Both the position numbers and the translations under genes were made by a program. A stretch of 64,000 bases of DNA from Cylicocyclus nassatus (taxonomy: Eukaryota; Nematoda; Chromadorea; Rhabditida; Strongylidae), in assembly GCA_958299035.1 (NCBI GenBank), contig CATQJL010000001.1, forward strand, positions 79,195,594-79,259,593, read 5' to 3'. Position 1 is the first letter of the stretch; each line of letters begins with the position of its first letter. This document shows positions 36,352-47,700 of this stretch, one piece after another. The notes under the pieces are model-generated. The model saw only the letters and a program-made list of their open reading frames with translations, made no database searches and was not told the DNA's origin.

Positions 36352-39128
36352 ATGTACACACTAGACAATTTTGGTAACAATAACATCACAACTGCATGTT
36401 GTTCTAAATGTGTCATTTGTAAACAAATGGATCACAATCCATATATCATAAGTAATTCTACAAAATTAAAAATATACACATTCTGCACAAATAACAGCAA
36501 TTGCAAAAATAACAATGTCATCTATTGCATCACATGTAATGAATGCAATAAACAATATGTAGGTTTAACAACTAGAAATTTAAAAAGCAGGATAAGAGAA
36601 CACTTTTATCATTTAAAAAAGAATGTATATAACTTTCTATATAATCACTTCAAAACATGCACAAATAGAAGTATAACAGTTCAAATACTAGACAGTTTAG
36701 AAAACAATAAAGACAAGAATGTTTTGATAAATAAAGAACTATTCTGGATTAAATTACTCAACACAGCATATCCATTTGGATTAAATGACAATATTAAAGG
36801 ATATGGAAATATATCCAATATTGATAATCCTCTTTTACAAAAAGAAACACATCCGTACTATAGTTTAAAAATAACTAAAGACAGAATACGTAGCCAATAC
36901 AGGCATAAAAATAAAAATAAAGAAACGCTAAATTCATTCTTGAATACTATTAATAGTAAAAGCACACTACAAGATTTATTTCAATATATCCATTCATTGA
37001 AAAAAAGTTTCATAAAACAAGTAATTACAGCATGTTTTGATCCCACATTTCTAATGAAAATTGAACAAAATATAAAAATAACTGTTCTTAGTATACTTTG
37101 CAAATTCATGTTCAATTGCAACAAAAAAGAAAAACAAAATATTAATTATAACAATACCAACGTTGAATATATCCATAATATACTAGACGAAATTAACCTT
37201 AATAAAATTATTAATAATAATTACATAAAAGACATTCTCAAAAATAGAAAAATAAATTACAATCCATGCAGACTTGTATATAAATACAAAAATCCAATTT
37301 CTATGCAAATTTTCAATTACAATTCCATTCTTGCTAAACTTGATACAAACGAAATAAATCAAATTCTTACTCAAAAATGTAAATGTAAAGAATTACAGAT
37401 GGCACAATATATTGATAACAATCATGGACATATCATTACTGGAAACCTTGAAATAATTGAAGACAAACATTTAAGATCCATAATGAAAAAAGGTACCAAA
37501 TACAGGATACCTAACCATGCCAGTAAAAAAGAAATAATAGATTGGATCCAGTCAACGGTTCAACTCATTATGAATACTTACATTAAGAAATACAAACTTA
37601 AACTTGAAGAGCTTAAAAACATAGAAACTTTTCTTTTAAAAAAATTAAAACTTAGATTTAAACCACTTCTTTATAAAACCAGACTAGAAAGTAAACAAGA
37701 CCCAAATGAACAAAATTACAATTTTGAATGTAAATACATAAAAAACCTTAAAAATCAATTTGTAATTTGTCCACTTGATAAAGCAAGTAATAACTTCGGT
37801 ATTATTTGTAAAAAACTCTACATACAAACAATAATGAAAGAATTAGGAATTACGTCTGATAAGAAAAATGAAGTTCTGAATGAAAATGAAACATATAATT
37901 TATATGAAAAAGAAAATGCTAATGACATAATAAAAAGACACATTGACTTTTGCAAAAATAACAAATTACCACTACAAAATATTAACAACATACCATTACT
38001 ATACTGTGTACCAAAACTCCATAAAAACCCTACCAAATTCAGATTCATCACTGGAGCTACACACAGTAGCATTAAACCCCTTGCTTTAGAATTACAATAT
38101 GTATTTCAACACATAAAAATACATTTTAAAAACTATGTACAAGCAATTAAATATAAAAAACAAAATTCATATAATTATTGGTCAATAGACAACACTAATA
38201 TAAGTGATAAACTATCCAGTATCAACATGAATAAGTTACAATTATACTCAGCTGATTTTCAAATATGTTTACTAGCCTACCACATAACATAATAAAAAAC
38301 AACCTCAAAGAACTTCTCAAATTATGCTTTAAAAATGCAAACAAAAAATATCTAACTTATAATGGATTCAATAAAATATACTACACCGATAATATAAACA
38401 CAAAATCTAACTACGGAAACTACACCATTTCAGATTTATTGTATTATATTGATTATATTCTTGATAACAGTTTTTGCAGATTTAGCACATACATTTTTAA
38501 ACAAAAAATAGGTGTGCCACAGGGCGGTAATTTTAGTCCATTATTAGCAGACTTGACACTATCTTGGTATGAATACAAGTATATAATTAATAAAGTAAAT
38601 AACAATAAACAACTTTTTGCATTTCGTTATATGGATGATCTATTAATCATACACAATAGCACAGAACATACAGTTCACAATATGATCAAAAACATATATG
38701 ATAACAAACTAAGTTTGGAAACTACTCATACAGATAATTTGCAATGTAATTATTTAGACTTACATATTACAATCATTAATGACAAAATCATAACCAAAAT
38801 GTATAACAAAACTGATAGTTTCCCTTTTCAAGTAAAAAGATTCATACACATTAGTTCTGGTGTATCCAAACACATTAAAAACGCAATTATTTACACAGAA
38901 ACTTTAAGAATTGCCCGTACTTGCACTTATCTTGACGATTTTATCAAAAAACTAATACAGTTACGAAATTTACTTATTTGCAATGGATACAATGAAAATA
39001 TGATTTACTCAAATATTTTCAAATGCTTACATAAAAATAATTTTATACTATATAAATACAAATTTTACAATTATGATAAATTTAAAAAATTATTACACAT
39101 TCTACATCATAATCTACACAAATTATAG
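36352..39128 (+). pseudogene. Penelope-like retroelement, copy 2, with N-terminal GIY-YIG-type endonuclease (one frameshift)
   Basis: It encodes the RT and endonuclease of a PLE, which integrates by nicking DNA and priming reverse transcription. The first frame (36352-38292, 646 aa) holds a Cys-rich start (C16, C17, C20, C23, C45, C51). A GIY-YIG-like domain follows (VIYCI at 56, YVGLT at 69, Arg 80/82, ELFWIKLLNT and PFGLNDNIKGYGN at about 128-150). Then come a long linker, DKASNNFGI and PKLHKNPTKFRF (RT fingers). The second frame (38265-39128, 287 aa) has MFTSLP, GVPQGGNFSPLLADL and the catalytic FRYMDDL. Copy 1 is in one frame at the join, so a single lost base near 38262 best explains the break. 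An N-terminal endonuclease is the permuted order reported for the Hydra/Naiad-type PLE clade. The coding strand is extremely A-rich. Confidence 0.85.
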
Positions 39129-39705
39129 TTAATTAATACATGTCATACACCAATCTATAACTATACAAAATCATTCAATCCTAATCAATATTACATATTT
39201 TGAATCAATATAGTTATTTAAATATAAATCTACTATAAACAACCAATTCAGTAAAGTAGTGCATCAAAATGAGTTATGTCATAATAAATAAATTCAACTA
39301 CAAAAACACTAGCATGTTTCATTTTATTCTTTCATCTACCAATATGGTCACTACTCTACTATATAGTATATAATCAACACAAATGATATTTCATATATTA
39401 CTATTGTTATATATAATATATATTATAATATAAGACGGAGTATATAAAAAACGTAAGTTGTCAAATTTTACAACAATTTTTATAAAAAAATTTTTGTCTA
39501 AAAACTGTTTTAAAATATACACAGGACTCATGAACTCTCCTTCCTTACTGAGGAGTTCCGGGGAGAGTTCTGAGCTCCTTTACTCCGTCTAAGGAAAGGA
39601 ACGAAACGGAGTATTCCAAAGAACCTTTTTTCTTTTATTTTTTTTTCTTTTATTAAGATGGAATTCTAAGGTTCTGGTATTGAATGGGGACACCTAGGGG
39701 AAGTT
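39129..39705. other. A+T-rich 3' flank of PLE copy 2 with a structured GC-rich island
   Basis: At 39530-39625 several competing pairings exist (ACTCTCC/GGAGAGT, GTTCC/GGAAC, ACTCCGT/ACGGAGT) and ACGGAGTAT is directly repeated at about 39434 and 39615. The island mirrors the hairpin-rich island upstream of the ORF. The rest is low-complexity A+T. Confidence 0.4.
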
Positions 39706-39709
39706 CCAG

Positions 39710-40227
39710 TGTAATGGCAACGTGCAGTAATAACTATTCTATCGCCGGATATCGAGAAGGTTATCAACATCGTACTTGTATAACGTCAACAACGCGGCAA
39801 CAACGACAACGACGCTGACACGATGCTGTGCAAACTGGTGCCAGGCACAATTGTTTCATATTTGTAAATGATACCGCGATATTAATTGTGTATAATGTCT
39901 TTGATCGAGGGAGTTGGAGCTTAATTAATTTTGGGCTCACATAAATACCTTAGCCACCAAGCAGTGGACGGACGGATGGTTGGCCGACTCATTTTTTCCT
40001 GAATTTCATTTCTTCTATGAGATTTCTTCTCTCCCTCTATAGCTGTTCCTTTTCTAATGCATCTTGTAGGTTAGATTTCTTGTAGTCGTCTTGTAGGTTG
40101 TAGACCTCTGCTTGTCTGATAAATCTTTAGTATTAATCTCTAGTAGTTAGGCCCCTCTAGCCGCATAGTTAACCCCGGGGCCAATCCTATCGAACTCGCG
40201 AGCGACAAATACACCTCCGGGGTTACA
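39710..40227 (+). repeat. 5' LTR
   Basis: Begins TGTAATGGCAACG and ends CCGGGGTTACA. CATAAATACC near 39950 is a possible TATA-like box. Identical to the 3' LTR apart from one base. Confidence 0.95.
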
Positions 40228-40245
40228 TGGAGGTTCCGGCGAGAT
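40228..40245 (+). promoter_or_regulatory. Probable primer-binding site
   Basis: TGGAGGTTCCGGCGAGAT starts immediately after the LTR. The initial TGG would pair with the CCA end of a tRNA. I could not assign the tRNA. Confidence 0.6.
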
Positions 40246-40775
40246 GGCTTCGTCCCCTTCCTTCTTTTCCCCCCCCCCCCTCCCCCCTCCCTTTACCCAC
40301 TTCTTCTTCTTTAATTAATATCTCAGCATTTTTTGTCAGCACCCCTCCTTTTCCCGCGAGTAATAAACAGTAGTTACAGTAGATAAGAAAAGCGCTATAG
40401 CATTGCTGACGTCTCCCATTTTTCTACAGGGGTAAAGAACAAAACCCGATCGGGCAGCGCGTCCGCTCGCGGACATAAATTGTTTCAATAATAAGGTCGC
40501 GCTGTAATTCAATTTTGTAAGAGAATCCCGCTGTCATTAGTATAAATTCTATCTCGTGATCCCTTTCCCCCCCCTCGAAGTCATCATGCCGGAATCCGCG
40601 GTTTATCTGTTAGTAATTAGTACTCGGTCGTCCAACCCCACCCCATTTGTAAGCCTTGCATCCACGATATTGTAAACACTTCATCTCAACTCAGCATTCA
40701 TGTTTTGTCCTATTCTCACATATATCACCCTTTCAATATTTCGTAAATTATCCAAAAAAAAAAACCATTCTTTAG
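40246..40775 (+). promoter_or_regulatory. Untranslated leader of the LTR element
   Basis: About 530 bases with C/T tracts and no long ORF. TTTTTCTACAG at about 40422-40432 is a good nematode-type acceptor and could be used by a leader intron or trans-splicing. Its use is not shown. Confidence 0.4.
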
Positions 40776-41483
40776 ATGCCATCCGCAACAGAATCAACTC
40801 CTAGCTCTAGTCCAATAATATGGGAAGACTTAACAGTAAACGGATCATCTGAAGTATTGCGAAGTCCAATAATGAGCAGCTCAACATCGTCGCGCTCTCC
40901 AAGCCCAGTACCGTGGCGTTCGCCACTACGGCCTATTTCCAATCTTAGTATGCTTCCCATAAATAGGCGAGTAAGACGTGTCAGAAGAAGAAGAACATCG
41001 CGAGATCATTTTGGCAACGCCTTAATGCAACCTTCTAGGGTTGAAACCATCTACTGGAGCTGTCTCAGACCTATAATAACTCGTCGAGGGTCCGATCTGA
41101 TAAGGGTATATCATTCTGTCGAAAATTTTCACAGTTCAGTACGACCACACCCAAGAGACTTACCGCCTATCGATCCATCAACGCGGTGCACTATCTGTCG
41201 TACGACAGAACACCTTTTTCACCAGTGCCAGAGCCTACAACCATTATGGCTTAAATTCACCCACATTATTTACTACCAGTTTTGTCACAGATGTGCGCAA
41301 GTTCATAGAGAGTTCTCATACGAAAACTGTCCAACGCCTCTGCGTTGTAATATCTGTCAGCTAGTAGATCACCCTGCGGTATTATGTACTTCAAGATCAT
41401 ACGTCATTATACCGGTCGACGACGAAAACCAAGAACTCAACAACGCGCCAAGATCACTTACACCTTCTAATGATGCCTTTTGA
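40776..41483 (+). CDS. Leader ORF: zinc-knuckle protein (235 aa)
   Basis: An ATG-started frame with a Ser/Pro-rich start, an Arg-rich patch (about residues 65-73) and two perfect CCHC zinc knuckles (C-x2-C-x4-H-x4-C): CTICRTTEHLFHQC at about 138-151 and CNICQLVDHPAVLC at about 190-203. A further Cys/His cluster (CHRCAQVHREF) lies between them. Such knuckles normally sit at the C-terminus of Gag and bind packaged RNA. The main Gag ORF of this element has none, so this protein may supply the nucleocapsid function. A donor GTAAGA at 40971, after codon 65, is in phase with an acceptor at 41752. Spliced RNA would therefore join the first 65 residues to the polyprotein, while unspliced RNA makes this protein. 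Confidence 0.75.
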   Translation: MPSATESTPSSSPIIWEDLTVNGSSEVLRSPIMSSSTSSRSPSPVPWRSPLRPISNLSMLPINRRVRRVRRRRTSRDHFGNALMQPSRVETIYWSCLRPIITRRGSDLIRVYHSVENFHSSVRPHPRDLPPIDPSTRCTICRTTEHLFHQCQSLQPLWLKFTHIIYYQFCHRCAQVHREFSYENCPTPLRCNICQLVDHPAVLCTSRSYVIIPVDDENQELNNAPRSLTPSNDAF

Positions 41484-41752
41484 ACAGTATTTGGTGACTC
41501 ATCCTTCTGTGGGCGTGATATATGTGGCATAGGAATAACATGTTTATTTGTTTTCACCTTGACGACCATAGCTACCTGTGAATTGTAGTAAAATTTTGTA
41601 ATCTCCTCAGTGTAGACAAGGAAATATATATAGACAAGGGCTAATCCACTTATGGAAGGTCGTCAACGTGATTCCTTTATGTCATATCACGTTCCTTTGA
41701 TAATCTCGTTAAATGTTCCGTAATTCACAAGATTCTCTAATCCTATCTACAG
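41484..41752 (+). other. Gap between leader ORF and polyprotein; possible intron end
   Basis: The polyprotein frame is open from 41741, and CCTATCTACAG ends at 41752. No ATG occurs in the polyprotein frame until 41963. Both points fit a splice acceptor at 41752. Confidence 0.45.
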
Positions 41753-44700
41753 CTGGCTCCACCGCAACGAATAACAACAAGAAAATCTCTTACATCAAGA
41801 TTATCGTCTTCGCGGTTGATAAGAAAAGACGAAGGAAGGAGGAAAACGCTTTCAGAAGAATTCCAAGAAATAGTGAGAAACGCGGCCAACGCAGTAAGAA
41901 ACGAAAACAAGTCATTCCACTTTAAGAGCGAACATAAGCCACCCAAATCCAAGATTGTACTCATGTCTGTAGAAGATAATCCTATCTATAGATCTTTTAA
42001 GATTCTCAACGAGCGCGTAGAGAAGTTCTCTGGGGCTACTGATAGAACATTCGAAGAGTTCCTAGAGGAATATAGAGATATAGTCAGTCGCTTCAAGATT
42101 ACGCATGCAGTTGCAAAGAGCTTGCTCCCTATGTTCCTGACCGGGTCAGCGAAAATCAAGTATAACAGCATAGATAATATAAACGACCTCACTTGGGAAC
42201 AACTGGTAACAGAGCTAGCAACTAGATGTAAAAATGAAGCACTTTTGAGCAACGTTCGGGATGAGCTTCATGGGCTCACCCAGGGGAAAGACACAGTCGG
42301 TGATTTTGCTCGTAAAGTAATGGCTAAAACAAAGCTTGCATACCAAGGGCAAGATAGAGGACTAGTTACGCAACTCGCAATAGACTTCTTTATTAAGGGT
42401 CTTCAACCAGACATTAGGAAGGCCATTCGCCGCTTGCCTAAGCATGAAGAGTTTGAAGACGTGGTAACTAGCGCCGAAAAGGAAGCGCGCATACTAGAAC
42501 AAGAAAGACGGGAAGATCAAGAAGTACTCAGATCTATAAACTCCTTGATAACTGACGATAAGATAGATAAGCTGCAAACTCAACTAAACAACTTGACCCT
42601 GGGTACCAACTTTAGTTGGAATAAAAGGGCTAACTGGGGACCGCCTAATAATATCCCAAGAGGCCGAGGTCGGGGTAACCGGCGTGCAGGTTTCGAAAGA
42701 TCACCAAATTTTGAGAATCGAGGAGGATTTAGTAGAGGTTTCTTTAGACCTAGGGGATCAGGACCTTTCTTGCCTCCAAGAAACTACCCTTCATTTCCCC
42801 CAAACTTTTATTACCCTCAATCGTATCCCTTACGACCACCGTACTATCCTGCTAATCAGCCTAGAGCCTCGGCTAGACCAAGGAGACTGCCAATCGCGCC
42901 AACTACTAATCTCTTTTGTTTAGCCTGCATTTTCGTCATCCTTACTCCATCTGTAACAGGTGATTTCCAGGTTTGTGGAACATCACAATTCGCACAGGTA
43001 TTGTCATTACCTAAACCTGTGGCTTGTCACGTATCTGCTGAAGAGCCAATGATACGTACGAAGGTTCAAGTTTTCAATACCAAAAATGATCCGTTACAAG
43101 TGACAGGTGTCAAGTGTTTCAAAGACGTTATCAAAATTTCAGTATATAACATCCTCTACATCCGAATTTCATACTCCGTTATCGAACGACTACGACTTCC
43201 CGTTTCTGCCGAAGATTGCCGGTTAGCCAAAGTAACGTACATGATTCGAGGGCATATTTTGCATCAGGTCACAGAAGGACTCTATATGACTTCCGAAATT
43301 GAGGATATCAACGCTTCTTTGCCACTTTTGGGTTCAGCCACCCATTTGCGTAGCCTGTACTCTATGGAAATTGGAGAGATAGCGTCGTTTGATGGCCGAT
43401 CAGTAGTCAGTTTCTTAGGCGATTTGAGGAATTGTTCTATCAAGGATGGGAAATGCCTTACTCCAGATGCAGTCGTGATATGGGAGCCAATACAGACTCC
43501 TCCCTTTTGTAAACTTGAACTTATAGGCATATATGACGGACTCGTAACTAGCTCTTACGTGGTCATTCTTGAGAACGAATTAACCTTTGAGTTTCACAAT
43601 AACTTTTATGCTCAAGCAAACCTCGTAAGACACTGTAGTATTCAAGGTGTTTTTCTGACCAGTTCCAATCAACTTTTAGCATTTCCCCAGATTCCACCCG
43701 GTTTATCTGTGCAGGACTTTCTAGCGAGTTCACGTCGACGATCGAAGCGGGGTTTGCGGAAATGGATAGACGCCGAGGGACATATCTCTTCGTACGAGCT
43801 GATCCCCAAAGAAGTTGTACCATTGATCGCTAGACTCTACTTCATAAGAGAATTGCAACAAGTACCACCATTCCATGTTACACCCATTTCAGAGCCGATC
43901 CTCCTACAAGAGATTAAGCGATGGAATATTTCCAACACAGATTTTCAGCGAAGGATTCAGCTTTACGCTGAAGAGGCGCCGCACATCAGCGCCCTACGTA
44001 CAGTCAGATACGGAGAATACAGGAAGAAGCAATTGGATTTATTCAAGAGAATCCGTCGGAGTAGAGCTCTAACCTACGCCGAATTCCAAATCCGCCAAGA
44101 TCTTGAGCGCGGTATTTCTGACGTATTTGACGAATACTTAAATGAGGAATTTGGCCGACTAGATCTGCAATTCGATCCCAGGAGGGCTCAGAATGCTACG
44201 GTTCCATACTTCGAAGAATCCCGTCTAGCTCTCATTTCGGTCGATGCAACACCATTCTATGCCTTTCAGTTACCACGGACGACTTCGCGACGAATCGATG
44301 CACCTCTGAAAGCAGTGCCAGTAACAACACCGTCACCTCCGTTGTTTCGCCAGACAACAGCAAATTCGATGCTATCTACCACATCGACTACACAACCTAA
44401 GCCTAAGCCAACCCGCACCAGACTGCACCCTTTGCCTGCAGACGATACCACGCCGTTACCAAGATATCGGGCTTCCCGCACCAGATTCCACCCTTTGCCT
44501 GCAGAGGATACCACGCCGTCACCCAGATATCGGCCTTCTCGAAATAGCCCTCAGACCACCTCAAATGATGATCTCTCCGCGCGAATTGATTTCAACAACA
44601 TCTGCGCAAGACAGTACCAAGAAATACGACAGCTTCGTGCATTCCGATTGGTTGACCCCACATGGATGGTACGAATGCTGTTGGACCGCGATGATGTCGC

Positions 44701-47700
44701 CGCAACTGTCGAGAATGACGAGCTTTACGTTTCAAAATGTAAACCAATAACATCATTCGAGATCATAGAAAGCCATGAAGTGAACGGCACTTGTTACACT
44801 TCGACTCCCGTGTTAATAGAAGGCGGTGAGTTATGGTTTTCCGTCCCCGGAACCAAGGATCTCGTCCAAGAATCCTCAACAACTCCCTGTCCTTTCATGG
44901 GTAACGTCAAAACTAATAATGTCCAACATTTGTTATCCCCGATGATGATGATTAATCAGAAAGCTAGACCATTTTTGTTCGGCCCTCCTCCTACGTTCAT
45001 AGAAGATTCACGTCGCTTTACACAAGATTATCTGCGCTATAAAAGGGGTCTTTTGGAAGATGCGCTTTCACATGCGCAAGAGGCAGGTAGAAAGGTCGGC
45101 CGCGGCCTCCGTTCTATCTACGAGGCTACCACTGCCAAATTATCGGAAGGGGTTAATGCTATAAAATGGTCTGTCCTTTATTTCCTTCTATGGATTCTGA
45201 TCCCCTTGATTATTATCGGAATCTTAGTGCTCGCCTGTTGCTTGTACATAAAACTGTATATGGTGAGGAGAACGGCAGGCACTGCGGCAACGGCAATGAT
45301 TGAGTTAGCCTCCTCCTTTTCAGGAAAGAAGACCACAACCAAAGAAAAGAAGAAAGGCAAAAGATCCAAACACGAAGTAAACACTGTATTAGTACAAGAA
45401 GAAGCCTCCCCAACGGAGGAACTTCTGTTCGTGCCACGGATATACTCTATCGACTATCGAAATACCAAACACTATCGACTACCTTATATAGAGATCCAAC
45501 TTCGACATTGTAGACGCCCTCCAAACGAGCCTTTTCGGCCCCTAGTAGCTCTTATAGATAGCGGAGCATCAGTTTCTTATGGACGCAAATCGGAACTACT
45601 GAAGAGAGGCGCTAATGTGCACAAGAAAAATGTGTCAAAAATTGTCGCGAGAGCAGCCAACGGTACAGACGTCCCATTGATAGGCCCTTTCTGCTTCACG
45701 GTAACTATCGCGCACGGGTATGAAATTTTGCATGGCTTATACGCCGCAGAAGACCATGATTGCCCCGCGCCTATCTTATTAGGGTCGGATTTCATCTCTA
45801 GGCTTAATCAATCTGGCCATGCGCTCACCATCGATCTACACAACAGCTCATTGACTGTGGGAGATAAGACTGTTAAGATGGTACAACTCAATACTCTTTC
45901 CGGGTCCAACAAGCAACCCCATGGAACATCGGATGTTAACCAAGTTTGCTATAGAGTTCGGCTGACTAACAATATCTTATTACCAAAACGATCTAAAAAC
46001 ATCGTGCCGGCTATAATTGACGGGTATTTTTCTACTCGACCTCTTGACTTCCTTATAGAAGATAACTTGAGAGAATACCCTCAGTTTTATGTCGTAGGAA
46101 GATCCTTGGTAACACCAATGTTCGATGGCCTTTGCAACATTCTGATAATGAACCCCTCGTATACCGATATACATCTGTTTCAAGGGATGAATATAGCCTC
46201 CGCTACGCCTCTACCTGAATCTACTGCCCAAGTGAGCGCCGTAGATATCAACTCGAGATATCCAGTTCGTAAAATGGCAGTGCCACCTGAAACCGATTGG
46301 GAAGAAAGAATGCCACGTTTCCCCGTAATGAAGCTTAACTATGACGTAGTCAATGAGATCGATTTCTCTGCTAGCGTGTTAGCATCAGGGGACCTAGAAG
46401 CACTCAAAGGTTTGATGCGAAAACATGCAAAAGCCTTCGTTGGCCCAGACGGACACCTAGGACATTACAATGGACCCATCAGGCACAGGATAGACTTGGT
46501 AAGAAACGCGGACATACCTGCTCGTAAAATCTATAGAGTACCGCTAGAGAAAAGACGAGAAATTCAAAGGCAGATTGAAGAAATGCTGAAGGAGGGCATC
46601 ATCAGGGAAAGCCACTCTCCCTTCTGCGCTCCCATTGTCCTGGTTAGAAAGAAAGATGCAAATAGCTGGAGGTTCACTATTGACTTTCGTGGGTTAAATG
46701 CCATTACCAAAGTTCAGCAATCCATCTTGCCAAATATACAAGATATCGTTGACCTATGTGCCAACCAATGTCTTTATACGTCCCTAGACTTTGAGCAAGG
46801 ATTTTTCCAAATCCCACTAGAACGGTCGCATTGTGAACGAACTGCGTTCGCCTGTTTTCTTGGCACGTTTGAGTTTGTACGAATGCCCATGGGATTGAAG
46901 GGTGCACCCGCAACCTTTCAAAGAATCATGGAGGATTTTAAAAGATTTCTCCGAGCGCGCGTTTTCATATACATCAATGATTTAATTATAACATCTGAAT
47001 CGCCGCGAGAACATCTACAAGATATAGACGAAGTGCTCACTAAGATTGAGCAAATAGGAATGAAGCTTAAACCTTCAAAATGCGAGTTCGCAAAAGACAA
47101 AATCAAATTTTTAGGTTTTGTATTGAGTAAGGAAGGAATACAACCAGATCCCGACAAGACTAAAGCCATCAATAACTACCCACGCCCAAGCAATGCGTCG
47201 GAAGTTCGAGCCTTCATTGGAATGTGCTCTTTCTTTAGACGTTTCATTCGGAACTTTGCAACGATAGCCGCACCCCTATTTGTTCTGATTAGGAAAGATG
47301 TTCCATTTCACTGGTCAGAAGAATGCCAGAATGCGATGACACGGCTGAAAAGAGCCCTAACATCGGCACCTATTCTAGTAGCACCACGCCTTGGAACGCC
47401 TTTCATAATCGAGACAGACAGTTCAGGGAAAGCTTTAGCGGGTGTGCTAAAACAAAACCAAAATGGGGAGGTAAAAGTAATCGCTTATGCTAGCCGTACC
47501 TTGAATTCTCAAGAAGCTCGCTATCCAGCAATCGAGCTAGAGGCCCTAGGATTAGTGTTTGCCGTACAGAAATTTAGACCATACATTGATGGTGCAAAAT
47601 GCACGGTAATAACAGATCACGCGCCGTTAAAAGCGTTACTACATCGTAAAGACTTGATAGGACGCCTAGCTAAGTATCAAATCATTTTACAAGAATATGA

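Noticed and set aside
38255..38295. Programmed frameshift joining the two PLE copy 2 frames
   Set aside because: No canonical slippery heptamer is visible, and copy 1 is in one frame at the same place. Loss of one base is simpler.
39557..39625. Hammerhead-like core (CTGAGGA ... GAAAC with GTTCC/GGAAC between)
   Set aside because: No stem III followed by a UH cleavage site could be drawn in the required order, so it is reported only as a structured island.
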